DNA of 47,623 bases from Planctomycetales bacterium (GTDB lineage Bacteria; Planctomycetota; Phycisphaerae; SM23-33): NCBI GenBank assembly GCA_030612725.1, contig JAUWNJ010000024.1, forward strand, positions 1-47,623. Reading direction: 5' to 3'. The notes below the pieces were generated by a model. The model searched no databases and had not been told where the DNA came from. It saw only the letters and a list, made by a program, of their open reading frames with translations. The position numbers and the translations under genes were made by a program. Positions within the stretch are counted from its first letter, which is position 1; each line of letters begins with the position of its first letter. Below, one piece after another: positions 1-8,377 of this stretch.

Positions 1-1
1 G

Positions 2-181
2 GCAGGAGCGCCGCTTCGCAAGAAGGCCGGAAACGCCGAAAAACAAAACCCCCATTCGAAGGTCTTCGCTTCTGTATTGCACTATTGCATCTTCGAGGTC
101 AAGGGCGACACGTGCACAATGAAGGTAGTTACACCCGAAGGGAAAGTCATTGATACGCGGGCATGGAAGGCAAGGAAGTAG
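2..181 (+). CDS. C-terminal fragment of an unidentified protein, cut by the window edge
   Basis: Frame 2 is open from the window edge to a TAG at 179-181 and gives 59 residues ending in a soluble-looking tail. The stretch LHYCIFEVKGDTCTMKVV followed by TPEGKVIDTRAWKARK resembles the C-terminal beta-strands of calcineurin-like or purple-acid-type phosphoesterases, where an HY..FEV.GD segment closes the domain. That family assignment is a guess from pattern only. The catalytic part lies outside the window. The stop is followed at once by a hairpin repeat and then by the convergent pseudopilin operon. Confidence 0.5.
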   Translation, partial: AGAPLRKKAGNAEKQNPHSKVFASVLHYCIFEVKGDTCTMKVVTPEGKVIDTRAWKARK

Positions 182-307
182 CCGGCAGGCTGGGACGGAG
201 TCCCGACGCGCCGGGAAAGTCCCGTGTTTCATCCTGAAACAAGCGGAACTCCGCTGCGCTCCGTCCGACCCTACCGACAATCGACCCGCCTGTCGGCAGG
301 CAGGTAA
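182..307. repeat. Imperfect inverted repeat, GGCTGGGACGGAG family, between convergent genes
   Basis: The left part carries GGCAGGCTGGGACGGAGTCC and the right part CTCCGCTGCGCTCCGTCCGA, which are inverted relatives. The same core recurs near 9261-9341, 42234-42262 and 43616-43697. A second small palindromic element, GCCTGTCGGCAGGC, follows at about 288-301. The element lies between two convergent genes, so it could also help end transcription. Confidence 0.55.
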
Positions 308-835
308 TCAATAATCCATATTTCTTCGCGGGCAGGCTGATGCTGTAACGGAAAAGGTATTGTCTCCTGACTGGAGGTCCAGTGTTGCCGTTACGCTTTT
401 GGTGTATTCAACTGCCTCGCCATCTATGCCGGTTTCGCGGGTAACACTGAATCCCGTAACCTCCACATCCTCGTCCGAAGCGATGAGGGACTCGGATGTC
501 TGCACCCCGCTGACGGTTCGGCGGCAATAGAGCACGCCGTCGTCCAGTTCGTATTCTATTTCCGTTACGTTTCCCGTATCGGGTTGTGGCGGGATGATGG
601 TAACTCGCTGAGAGGCGGAATCGACGGCATCGGCAGTGCGTACCTCGAACATCATCCGGTTAAGCACGACTCGTGCAGTCTGTGTCAGTTCCGCGATTTC
701 CGTATTTTCGCCGTAGTTATGCAGACCGGCGTGCATAGCGACAGACACCGCCGAGAGCAGCATCGCCAGGATCGCCAATGCCAACAGCATCTCGACAATC
801 GTGAAGCCCTGTCTGGTTTTTAGTGATTTTTTCAT
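308..835 (-). CDS. Prepilin-like protein, PilW/GspJ type pseudopilin
   Basis: This 175-residue protein starts with a short basic leader and the type III signal GFTIVEMLLALAILAMLLSA. Here G is residue 10, F11 starts the mature protein and E15 is the conserved Glu +5. It would be cut by the prepilin peptidase and assembled in the inner membrane into a type IV pilus or type II secretion pseudopilus. Residues 40-75 (TQTARVVLNRMMFEVRTAD) match the post-helix region seen in GspJ/PilW minor pseudopilins. The rest is a beta-rich globular head. Its ATG overlaps the stop of the upstream gene by four bases (ATGA), so it is probably translationally coupled and last in the operon. Confidence 0.85.
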   Translation of the reverse strand: MKKSLKTRQGFTIVEMLLALAILAMLLSAVSVAMHAGLHNYGENTEIAELTQTARVVLNRMMFEVRTADAVDSASQRVTIIPPQPDTGNVTEIEYELDDGVLYCRRTVSGVQTSESLIASDEDVEVTGFSVTRETGIDGEAVEYTKSVTATLDLQSGDNTFSVTASACPRRNMDY

Positions 836-2409
836 GGTGTAAGTTCCTCGTACGAACCGGCAACAGCTTGGATTGTGTATTTTTTTCGGATGCCAAATGG
901 TAATTCGAAGTCAGGTTGGGGAACGATGCGGATATCACCGGGGAATCCCGTCGCGCCGCCGGTTTCGCCACCGTCGTCGTCGCAGCCGATATTTGTCCCG
1001 TAGTACCTTGCTGCGGAACCGCGATCCGTATCGGGGTAATACATACTTAGAATGGTTCCCTCGATGTTGGCCCTGCCTCGGATATCGACGATACCGCCGA
1101 CGATGATACCCGTTAATTTACTGTCCGGATTCCCCTCGATATCGTAACCCCTGCCGCCGATATCGACTCCAAAGTTGGGGGCCAATATCGTGCTTTCGGG
1201 CATATGCTCGTTTGTGAAGGTCGTATCGCCGGTGAAGGTCAGTGCGTTCTTGCTCCACCAGTAATCTCGCGGAACAGCCGTGATGACCGGACCGTTGAAC
1301 GTGCAATCATCAAAGATTACGTTATTGGAATTATCGTTCTCCAAATCGTCGCTGCTGGACTCATATCCTGGAATGGCGTGTTCGTCATAGTATCCGTGCG
1401 ACCAATCATCCAGCGTCTTGGTCTCGTTGGTGTCGATGTAAATTATCTGGTTGAACGTACAGTTGACGAACTTGGGGTTATATCCAACGGGGATATATAT
1501 ATTGTCGAACGTCTGGTTCTCGTATACCGGACGGTCTATCCGCCGACGGATATTGGAGGGGGCAGGGAACGGATCGTCATTGTCCCAGTGGGCTGGCGGG
1601 GCCAGCGTGGTGATGTCCGTAGTTCCCGTCTTGTAACTGGACGTGTCAAAATCGTCGGTGGTGTATCCCTCAAGATTCGGCGCGTCATAGACAAGCCCTT
1701 CGTGTTCGCCATCAATGAAACTGCCGGAATTGTACTCGTCGAAGTCGGACTGGCTCATAACGGTTGCGAGTTCTCCATTCACGGTGGTGTCTTCATCACT
1801 GGAGAAAGGTGGGATGTATTGGCCGGAGATATAGGTCCGGTCCCACGTGCTGCAAATGTCGCCGTCGATGACGGCTGCGTCGGTGATAATTACACGGGAT
1901 CGGCTCGCTACGGAGTAATGCAATATGCTGGTGTCTTCTGTAACGCTGAAATTGATTGCCAGTCTCCGGCTACAGAAACCGGAATTACCCGTTACGATCG
2001 CCTTGAGGGTCGAAGCATCGGTGCGGGTTACGGTAAAACTGAAACTCTCACCACCTGAGCCTATCGAGATATTCGGTACTGAAATTGACTCCTCGGACAA
2101 TGATATGTCCCCGTAGGAGATATTCGCCGTACCATCCAGTTGCCCCGCCAGGTGGCTATAGACTATTGGAAGCATATCGGGTTGGCCGGTCCAGCCTCCG
2201 GTCTCGAGGTCCTTCAGGAGATAGACAACAAACTCAAGCCCGCCTTCAGCCGCTAGCTGCGCTTTGGCGGAGTTGCGACAGTTGTTGCTCTTTTGTAGGC
2301 CCAGGTCTGTACTGGAGGCAAAAGCCACCGCCAGCGTGCTGAAAATCGCCAGCAACAGCAAGGCCAGGATATAAGCAAACCCACGATTGAATTTTTCTGA
2401 CTGTTTCAT
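832..2409 (-). CDS. PilX-like pilus assembly protein with long beta-rich passenger (copy 2)
   Basis: This 525-residue protein has the N-terminus RGFAYILALLLLAIFSTLAV, a PilX/GspK-like hydrophobic segment without the Glu +5 of classical pilins, followed by an A-rich helix (AKAQLAAEGGLEFVVYLL). The remaining residues from about 100 to 525 are rich in Asn, Asp, Thr and aromatic residues. They contain short beta-helix-like rungs such as FVNCTFNQIIYID and VIFDDCTFNGPVIT. PilX-type proteins sit at pilus tips or membrane initiation complexes. The first 47 residues are nearly identical to those of the neighbour at 2434-3813, while the passengers are unrelated in detail. The stop overlaps the next ATG. 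Confidence 0.8.
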   Translation of the reverse strand: MKQSEKFNRGFAYILALLLLAIFSTLAVAFASSTDLGLQKSNNCRNSAKAQLAAEGGLEFVVYLLKDLETGGWTGQPDMLPIVYSHLAGQLDGTANISYGDISLSEESISVPNISIGSGGESFSFTVTRTDASTLKAIVTGNSGFCSRRLAINFSVTEDTSILHYSVASRSRVIITDAAVIDGDICSTWDRTYISGQYIPPFSSDEDTTVNGELATVMSQSDFDEYNSGSFIDGEHEGLVYDAPNLEGYTTDDFDTSSYKTGTTDITTLAPPAHWDNDDPFPAPSNIRRRIDRPVYENQTFDNIYIPVGYNPKFVNCTFNQIIYIDTNETKTLDDWSHGYYDEHAIPGYESSSDDLENDNSNNVIFDDCTFNGPVITAVPRDYWWSKNALTFTGDTTFTNEHMPESTILAPNFGVDIGGRGYDIEGNPDSKLTGIIVGGIVDIRGRANIEGTILSMYYPDTDRGSAARYYGTNIGCDDDGGETGGATGFPGDIRIVPQPDFELPFGIRKKYTIQAVAGSYEELTP

Positions 2410-2433
2410 TACATGACCCCTTTCACGTTCACA

Positions 2434-3813
2434 TCAATTCTCCGCATAAGTTTCCGGCAGGGGCTTCAGCGGATTGGACACCCAGAAGCATGGTGGTAGT
2501 TGGCTACCCCCGGACCTGTCGATCGTCAACCCTGTTTGACCGCTGTACTCAAATGGCGCATCGCCGTAACTGATGATGGGACCTTGCACAATACCACCAG
2601 CCTGTCCGGAAAAAACGAATGAATCGGCCACCATTGCACCGTTGACCGTTCCGAACTGTCCGGAAAAATCCACGTCGAACCCCGGAGCCATCAGGAATAT
2701 GCCCGGAATCTCTCTCAGTTCCTGGAACTCAGGCCCGTCGGGCACGGGTAAGGAATCCACCTGCCCGGAAAAAGTGATGCTGTTCACGTCGTCGCTCTCT
2801 CTGGCATCCTCGGTTACGATGGTGCCTTTTATAGTCACCTTCCCTTCAAAATTGACACAGTTGGGTTGTTCGATAAAGATTACGCCTTCGAGCACACAGT
2901 CGGCTGCGAAGGTCGGATTCGTGTTCGCCGGAATACGGATATTGGTATAGGTCGCCGTCAACGGGTTGGCCAGAGCCATGACGTTCCCGACAACAAAGGG
3001 TTCGAACATGGCCACATTCGGCTCAGGAAAAGCCGGGGCATCCGTGCCCGGATAAACGTGGTCCCACACGGCATCGCCGGTTTCGCCTGCGATGGAGATT
3101 TGACCGTTATCCTCCACATGAATTGCGTCCTGATCGGCGGATGCAAATATCTCTCCGGCAATCTCGACCTGACCCGTCAAGATGAAAGTATCCTCTATCT
3201 CATCGACATAGCTCGAAAATATGCTCGCTTCGCTCGAACCGTCGCCAGCGGACAAGATGCTGGCTTGCCCGCTCAGGATGACTTTGCCCCTGGTAGCCAA
3301 ACCGTAATTGAATTCAACGGTATCGTCCCGTTCCGTCTCGAAAGCCATTCTTATGGTTCGCTGGACCGTTCCGGCATACCCTGTAACCTCAAGCCATACC
3401 TTGTTTTCCTTTCCGCTGTCGAGCGATACCCGCGCCGAAAAAGTTCCGGAATTGCTGTTTATCGTGATTCCCGGAATGATGATCGTGATTGCTCCCTCGG
3501 AGTGAGTTACGGCTGCACCGCTGAGGTCGAACGTGCCGTCCAACTGTACCGCGAGTTTCTCCGCAATGTCCGAGACTAAATCCCCACCAACCTTTCCGGC
3601 GGATGGTGTGATTTGAGAAAGAACGTAAGTGTGAAACGCCAACCCGCTCTCGGCGGCCAATTGCGCCCCGGCGGAGTTGCGACAGTTGTTGCTCTTTTGC
3701 AGACCCAGGTCTGTACTGGAGGCAAAAGCCACCGCCAGCGTGCTGAAAATCGCCAGAAGCAGCAGGGCCAGGATATAAGCAAACCCACGATTGAATTTTT
3801 CTGACTGTCTCAT
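2434..3813 (-). CDS. PilX-like pilus assembly protein with SGQ-repeat passenger (copy 1)
   Basis: This 459-residue protein shares the GFAYILALLLLAIFSTLAVA membrane segment with the downstream copy. From about residue 175 the passenger repeats a short motif seven times: LSGQASI, LTGQVEI, DNGQISI, FSGQVDS, FSGQFGT, FSGQAGG and YSGQTGL. These look like turns of a regular beta-solenoid and suggest an exposed adhesive or structural tip. I know no named family with this pattern. Two bases separate its ATG from the stop of the PilV-like gene upstream, which supports one operon. The start was chosen to match the paralogue. Confidence 0.8.
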   Translation of the reverse strand: MRQSEKFNRGFAYILALLLLAIFSTLAVAFASSTDLGLQKSNNCRNSAGAQLAAESGLAFHTYVLSQITPSAGKVGGDLVSDIAEKLAVQLDGTFDLSGAAVTHSEGAITIIIPGITINSNSGTFSARVSLDSGKENKVWLEVTGYAGTVQRTIRMAFETERDDTVEFNYGLATRGKVILSGQASILSAGDGSSEASIFSSYVDEIEDTFILTGQVEIAGEIFASADQDAIHVEDNGQISIAGETGDAVWDHVYPGTDAPAFPEPNVAMFEPFVVGNVMALANPLTATYTNIRIPANTNPTFAADCVLEGVIFIEQPNCVNFEGKVTIKGTIVTEDARESDDVNSITFSGQVDSLPVPDGPEFQELREIPGIFLMAPGFDVDFSGQFGTVNGAMVADSFVFSGQAGGIVQGPIISYGDAPFEYSGQTGLTIDRSGGSQLPPCFWVSNPLKPLPETYAEN

Positions 3814-3815
3814 CG

Positions 3816-4328
3816 CTATTCCCTCTTAGTAACAAGCCATCCGGTCGTCAAGATCGATTGGCCTTCGTATGAAACTGCAACTTCCACATATATCATCTCG
3901 CTCGCTCCGTCGCTAACGGTCTCAGAAAGGTTATCCGGGTTCCTCCACGACAGCGTAATCTGTTGCGACCAGCCTGACATGTCGGAAATCGCCTGCCCGT
4001 TTGCGTCTCTCGGCGGGCTGTAGGTTACGTTCATGAGGTCGTTCAAATCATCGACGAACGTCTGCGGGCTGGTCCCGTCCGGGCCTGGGGGATTATCGGG
4101 GGTATCGGGGTCCAGGAAAGGTAATTTCAGCGTCCACTCGCGGACTTCCTGGCCCAGATTAATCGCATGGGTAATCTCCCGTGCGGCGGCGTTAACCTGC
4201 GTTCCCGATTGCGATGCCATCAACAACGCCGTAACACCCAGACCCACAATGGCAGATGCAATCAGGGCTTCAATCAGCGTAAAACCACCCCTGCCGGAAT
4301 AACCCCGCTGTGCGTTTCGTACTGACAT
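3816..4328 (-). CDS. Prepilin-like protein, PilV/GspI type
   Basis: The product is 170 residues with a 15-residue leader and the prepilin signal GGFTLIEALIASAIVGLGVT, including Phe +1 and Glu +5. The short globular head (WSQQITLSWRNPDNLSE, then YVEVAVSYEGQSILTTGWLV) fits PilV or GspI minor pilins, which are processed by PilD. A TTG three bases further upstream is possible, but the ATG at 4328 has GGAGG nine bases before it and is preferred. It is the first small pilin of the operon after the GspF/PilC gene, from which a hairpin repeat separates it. Confidence 0.85.
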   Translation of the reverse strand: MSVRNAQRGYSGRGGFTLIEALIASAIVGLGVTALLMASQSGTQVNAAAREITHAINLGQEVREWTLKLPFLDPDTPDNPPGPDGTSPQTFVDDLNDLMNVTYSPPRDANGQAISDMSGWSQQITLSWRNPDNLSETVSDGASEMIYVEVAVSYEGQSILTTGWLVTKRE

Positions 4329-4355
4329 CAACCCTTACCTCCAACAGATGCAATT

Positions 4356-4522
4356 CTCAAATCCAAAATCCGAAAATCGAAACCCGAAACAAATTCAAAA
4401 TACGAATTTTCTAATGTTCAAAACACGGAACGTCTGAAATACCTGTTTTTTCACGTTTTTTGATTTTGGTCATTTGTATTTCGATATTGTTTCGTATTTC
4501 GTATTTCGATATTCGAATTTCA
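4356..4522. repeat. Interspersed hairpin repeat, AATCCGAAAC/GTTTCGTATTTCG family, copy 1
   Basis: The left arm runs AATCCAAAATCCGAAAATCG then CCGAAACAAATTCAAAATAC. The right arm (ATTTCGATATTGTTTCGTATTTCGTATTTCGATATTCGAATTT, at about 4478-4521) is its rough complement. Transcribed, it would fold into a long AU-rich hairpin. A second copy lies at 8213-8363. This copy sits in a 235-bp gap inside an otherwise tight operon, where it could lower expression of the downstream pseudopilins. Confidence 0.75.
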
Positions 4523-4563
4523 TGCTTCCCTGTTATTCCGAAAAACAAAGTTACGTTGTAATT

Positions 4564-5790
4564 CTACTTGACCAGTTGCGACATCTTGAATATCGGGAGA
4601 ATTATGCTCATAGCGATAAATCCGACGAGGACACCCATCAGGACGATCATCAGCGGCTCAATCATCGCCGTTACCGCCTTGATGACGTTCTTGAGTTGCT
4701 GGGCGTAAAACTCGGCTACATCCTGAAGCACCTCTGCCAGTTTTCCCGACTCCTCACCGGCGGAGATCATCTGTACGACATTGGTCGGAAGCAGTCCGTG
4801 CCTGACCAGAGGTGGCGCTATCTGCTTTCCGCCCTTGACCGACTTATAGACCGACATCCACATCTTTTTGTAAAACGTATTCCCTGAAACGTCGGCAGTT
4901 ATCTGAATTGTTTCGAGCATTGGAACGCCGGCATTGACCATTTCGCCCATCGTCTGCAAGCCCCTCGTGATGTACAACGCGCGGAATACGCGTTTGAGCA
5001 GAGGAAGGCGAAGTTTGGTCATATCCCACCACGTACACCCGAAGGGCGTTCGAATGAAATACCAGAACCCCACCACCATCGCGCATACTGCAGCGACGAC
5101 AACGTACCAGAAACCACGCAAAAACGCACTCATCGCCAGTAGAACCGTCGTCGGCATCGGAAGTAAGTCTTCCTTACCGGCAAAAAGCGTCGTGAACTTC
5201 GGCAGCACGAAAGTCAGCAGGAAGATCGTCGTACCAATCGCCATAACCGCGATGATTATCGGATAGACCATCGCCCCGATGATCATCGCACGCGTTTCAA
5301 TCTGCTGATGCAGGTAGGCGGTAATACGATCCAGCATGTGCCCGAAATTACCCGACATCTCGGATGCCCGGACCATGTTGACGTAAAGCGGGCTGAAGAT
5401 TTTCGGATATTTCGCCAATGCCTCCGAAAACGCCTTTCCCGACTCGAGATCGTCGCGGATAGCGAACAGTATCCTCTTGAACTTGGGGTTAGTTACCTGT
5501 TCGGCGATGCTTCCGGTCGCGCCGCGAACGTCGATACCCGCCTTTATCATCACCGCCAACTGATTGGTAAAGGTAAAAACGTCCTTGGGACCTGGGCCGA
5601 AATCTATAGTGAAATTGCGGATTTTCTCCAGCAGGCTCTTTTCGTCCGATTTTGCGGGTGAAATATCAAGCAGAGAACCGCCGCCCTTGCTGCGAATCAT
5701 CGCTGACGCTTCTGCCAGACTACCGGCGGCAATCTGACCGACCGATACGCCTCCGCCCTGCCCTCTAAGTTGGTACTTATACGTCGGCAT
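4564..5790 (-). CDS. gspF: Type II secretion / type IV pilus inner-membrane platform protein
   Basis: This 408-residue protein begins MPTYKYQLRGQGGGVSVGQI, the usual N-terminus of the GspF/PilC family. Two GspF domains follow. The first, at about residues 75-195, has FTNQLAVMIKAGIDVRGATG and SGNFGHMLDRITAYL. The second, at about 275-400, has LQTMGEMVNAGVPMLETIQI and ESGKLAEVLQDVAEFYAQQL. Hydrophobic segments lie near 185-205, 230-250 and 380-400. The protein forms the membrane platform on which the cytoplasmic ATPase acts. No GspE/PilB ATPase or prepilin peptidase is in the window. GGAGG lies 12 bases before the ATG. Confidence 0.93.
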   Translation of the reverse strand: MPTYKYQLRGQGGGVSVGQIAAGSLAEASAMIRSKGGGSLLDISPAKSDEKSLLEKIRNFTIDFGPGPKDVFTFTNQLAVMIKAGIDVRGATGSIAEQVTNPKFKRILFAIRDDLESGKAFSEALAKYPKIFSPLYVNMVRASEMSGNFGHMLDRITAYLHQQIETRAMIIGAMVYPIIIAVMAIGTTIFLLTFVLPKFTTLFAGKEDLLPMPTTVLLAMSAFLRGFWYVVVAAVCAMVVGFWYFIRTPFGCTWWDMTKLRLPLLKRVFRALYITRGLQTMGEMVNAGVPMLETIQITADVSGNTFYKKMWMSVYKSVKGGKQIAPPLVRHGLLPTNVVQMISAGEESGKLAEVLQDVAEFYAQQLKNVIKAVTAMIEPLMIVLMGVLVGFIAMSIILPIFKMSQLVK

Positions 5791-6081
5791 CGCCTTTTTT
5801 ACCTCCGCTACCTTGACAACCCTTCACACAAACCGACAAACTGACTATAAATCATTTCATAAGAATATCTCCGGCAAACGTGGTGTATTAAGATGCCTCT
5901 GTGGCGTGATAACTCCGCGATGATAACTTCATATGAAGACTACGATTCACATTACAGGTTTGGCAATTTAAAAAACAGGGATTAGGGACTAGTCCCTGTC
6001 TTTTACCAATTACCAATTGCAGCCGGGGCGTCAAGACGCTACAATTCGCCTCCTTACTACTGGATAATTTTGGAGAATCTC
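5791..6081. other. Divergent intergenic region between gspF and the oxidoreductase gene
   Basis: This gap separates two divergent genes and must hold both promoters, but I see no convincing -35/-10 pair. It is AT-rich near 5850-5970. It contains one repeat element (5975-5999) and GGAG at 6072-6075, which serves the ATG at 6082. No coding sequence was recognised. Confidence 0.5.
5975..5999. repeat. GGGACTAGTCCC palindromic repeat, GGGACTAGGGACT family
   Basis: ACAGGGATTAGGGACTAGTC followed by CCTGT contains the perfect palindrome AGGGACTAGTCCCT and is followed by TTTT, so it could act as a weak terminator. Related AGGGACTAGGGACT strings occur at the end of the next gene (7127-7155) and at the right window edge (47607-47623). 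Confidence 0.65.
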
Positions 6082-7143
6082 ATGGACAAGGTAAAAGTTG
6101 GTATTGTCGGTTCAAAATTCGCTGCGGGTTTCCACGCGGATTCCTACGTCCGCGACAACAGGGTCGAGATCGTCGCCGTCGCCGCCATTGACGGGCTGGA
6201 AGAGTTCTCGAAGAAATGGAACGTCCCGGACACCTACGAAGATTACAACGAGATGCTCGCCCGCGACGACATTGATTTGATAAGCGTCTGCGTACCAAAC
6301 TTCCTGCATCACGACGTTACCATCGCAGCCGCCAAAGCCGGCAAACACATCGTCTGCGAAAAGCCCCTGGCCACCACCGTCGCCGACGGCGAGGAAATGA
6401 TAAGAGTCTGCAAAGACGCCGGCGTCAAGTTGTTCTATGCCGAGGATTGGGTCTTCGCACCGGCTCTGAATCGGGCGCTGGAGATCGTCAACGAAGGAAG
6501 CATCGGAAAGGCGCTCTACCTCAAGGCCCGCGAGACGCACAACGGCTCACACTCGCCCTTCGCAAAGAAGAAGAGCACCTGCGGCGGCGGATGCCTGATA
6601 CACCTGGCAATCCATCCGATAGGATACGCACTCTACATGTTCGGCGGACCTGACAACCCCGCCGTCGAAGTTACCGCCCTGACCACCGGCGGACTCGACA
6701 AGAATTACATCCACAAGGATTTCGAGGGCGAAGACTGGTCCGTCGGAATCATTAAATTCGCCGACGGGCGAACCGCACTGATCGAAGGAAACTATATCAC
6801 CGTCGGAGGAATGGACGACGTGATTGACATCTACGGCTCCGAAGGAAGAATCACAGTCAACCTGACCTTCGGCTCATGCCTGGACGTCTATTCGCGCAAG
6901 GGCATCGGATACGCGATAGAAAAAACCGATTTCACCCATGGCTGGACCAAACCGGCAGTCGATGAGTTCTTCAACCTCGGATACGTCGAAGAACTGCAAT
7001 ACTTCGTCGATTGCGTCTTAAACGACAAGCAGCCGAAGTACGGCGTGGATGCCGCCACCGGCTTGGCGACAATGCAGGTCATCGAGGCAATGTATAAATC
7101 CGCAGAAGAAGGAAAAACGATAAAGATAGGGACTGGGGACTAG
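6082..7143 (+). CDS. Gfo/Idh/MocA family oxidoreductase
   Basis: This 353-residue protein has an N-terminal Rossmann fold starting KVGIVGSKFAAGFHADSY, the EKP motif in HIVCEKPLATT near residue 95, and the C-terminal alpha/beta domain with GGGCLIHLAIHPIGYALYMF near 175. It probably oxidises or reduces a sugar, sugar acid or inositol with NAD(P); the substrate cannot be read from the sequence. The ATG at 6082 was chosen because GGAG lies six bases upstream. An in-frame TTG at 6070 would place that GGAG inside the gene. The last codons and the TAG stop lie in a GGGACTAGGGACT repeat, so the natural C-terminus has probably been replaced or extended. Confidence 0.9.
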   Translation: MDKVKVGIVGSKFAAGFHADSYVRDNRVEIVAVAAIDGLEEFSKKWNVPDTYEDYNEMLARDDIDLISVCVPNFLHHDVTIAAAKAGKHIVCEKPLATTVADGEEMIRVCKDAGVKLFYAEDWVFAPALNRALEIVNEGSIGKALYLKARETHNGSHSPFAKKKSTCGGGCLIHLAIHPIGYALYMFGGPDNPAVEVTALTTGGLDKNYIHKDFEGEDWSVGIIKFADGRTALIEGNYITVGGMDDVIDIYGSEGRITVNLTFGSCLDVYSRKGIGYAIEKTDFTHGWTKPAVDEFFNLGYVEELQYFVDCVLNDKQPKYGVDAATGLATMQVIEAMYKSAEEGKTIKIGTGD

Positions 7144-7155
7144 GGACTTGGGATT
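7127..7155. repeat. GGGACTAGGGACT repeat overlapping the 3' end of the oxidoreductase gene
   Basis: ATAGGGACTGGGGACTAGGG followed by ACTTGGGATTAG is a short degenerate tandem of a seven-base unit (GGGACTA). It supplies the stop codon of the preceding gene. The same unit is seen at 5984-5997 and at the right edge of the window. Confidence 0.6.
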
Positions 7156-7199
7156 AGGCAAAAGAAGAAAAAACGGATAGTTGCTCGAAAGGAGCAGAT

Positions 7200-8174
7200 G
7201 TGTCAGAATTTAAAGTTGTCATAACTGATTTAGGTTACGCGAGTTACCAGCCTGAGAAGGACGAATTGGCCGCCGTTGACGCCGAACTGGTATTGGCGGA
7301 ATGTTCCACCGAAGACGAAGTCGCCGAGGCCTGCGCCGACGCCGACGGAGTCATCAATCGCGCTGCGCCCGTCGGGTCAGCCGCTATCGACCGAATGTCC
7401 CGCTGCCGGGTTATCTCCCGTTACGGCGTCGGTGTGGACACCATTGATATCCCGGCTGCGACGGCGAAGAAGATAATCGTCGCGAATGTCCGCGACTACT
7501 GCGACGAAGAAGTCTCCGACCACGCACTGGCGCTGATAATGGCATGCGCCCGCAAGACGAGCATCCGTGACCGCCAGGTCCGCGCCGGAGCCTGGGACGT
7601 CGGCGCGAAAAACCCGGTCTATCGCATCGCCGGTAAAGTCCTGGGCCTGGTCGGGTATGGTACTATCGCGCGAACGCTGCATCGAAAAGTCGCCGGTTTC
7701 AACCTGTCAGAAGTGCTCGTCTATGACCCTTACGTCGAGCCGGAAGAAACCGCGAAAAACGGCGCGCGAAGCGTCGAAATGGACGAACTTCTCGCCAATG
7801 CCGATTACATCTCCATCCACGCGCCGCTGACCGACTCGACGCGACATATAATCGGAGCCGAGCAATTCGGAGCAATGAAACCGACGACCATACTGGTCAA
7901 TACGTCTCGTGGCCCGCTGGTCGATACCGACGCGCTTTACGAGGCACTGACTACGGGGCAAATCAATTCGGCGGGTATCGACGTCCACGACCCCGAACCG
8001 CCGAAAAAGGATTGCAAACTCTTCGGACTCGACAACGTCGTCCTGACCGACCATGCCGGATGGTACAGCGAAGAATCGCAACTGGCGCTCCAGCAGTCGG
8101 CAGCAAGAAACGTCGCGCTCGTCCTCGCCGGTAAGAAACCGCTCTTCTGCGTCAACCCGGAAGTGTTAAAATAG
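7200..8174 (+). CDS. D-isomer specific 2-hydroxyacid dehydrogenase
   Basis: The product is 324 residues. The NAD-binding fold has VLGLVGYGTIARTL near residue 150. The catalytic Arg is in NTSRGPLVDTDAL (about 240), the Glu in GIDVHDPEPP (about 265), and the His in LTDHAGWYSEES (about 285). This is the phosphoglycerate-dehydrogenase/CtBP-like branch, which reduces 2-keto acids. The start is GTG at 7200, with GGAG five bases upstream. It lies 56 bases after the Gfo/Idh/MocA gene on the same strand, so the two may act in one sugar-acid pathway. The exact substrate is unknown. Confidence 0.9.
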   Translation: MSEFKVVITDLGYASYQPEKDELAAVDAELVLAECSTEDEVAEACADADGVINRAAPVGSAAIDRMSRCRVISRYGVGVDTIDIPAATAKKIIVANVRDYCDEEVSDHALALIMACARKTSIRDRQVRAGAWDVGAKNPVYRIAGKVLGLVGYGTIARTLHRKVAGFNLSEVLVYDPYVEPEETAKNGARSVEMDELLANADYISIHAPLTDSTRHIIGAEQFGAMKPTTILVNTSRGPLVDTDALYEALTTGQINSAGIDVHDPEPPKKDCKLFGLDNVVLTDHAGWYSEESQLALQQSAARNVALVLAGKKPLFCVNPEVLK

Positions 8175-8212
8175 CTATCAGCAGTCAGCAATCAGCTGTC
8201 AGTAGCCAGGAG

Positions 8213-8363
8213 TAAAATCCGAAATCCGAAACACGAAATCCGAAACAAATTCAAAATCCGAATTTTCTAATGTTTCAAACTACTCGACAACTTGAAAATG
8301 GTGTTTCGAGTTTTGGGCATTTTATATTTCGATATTGTTTCGTATTTCGATATTCGGATTTTG
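8213..8363. repeat. Interspersed hairpin repeat, AATCCGAAAC family, copy 2
   Basis: The left arm has AAAATCCGAAATCCGAAACA then AATTCAAAATCCGAATTTTC. The right arm has TTTCGATATTGTTTCGTATT then TCGATATTCGGATTTTG. It is closely related to the repeat at 4356-4522, and it sits between two convergent genes (ends at 8174 and 8378). A folded transcript from either side could work as a bidirectional terminator. Confidence 0.75.
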
Positions 8364-8377
8364 ACCACTACTGGCTG

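Noticed and set aside
1204-2058. Plus-strand 284-codon frame inside the PilX-like gene
   Set aside because: The minus frame continues a clear prepilin operon with coupled starts; the plus frame shows no family motif.
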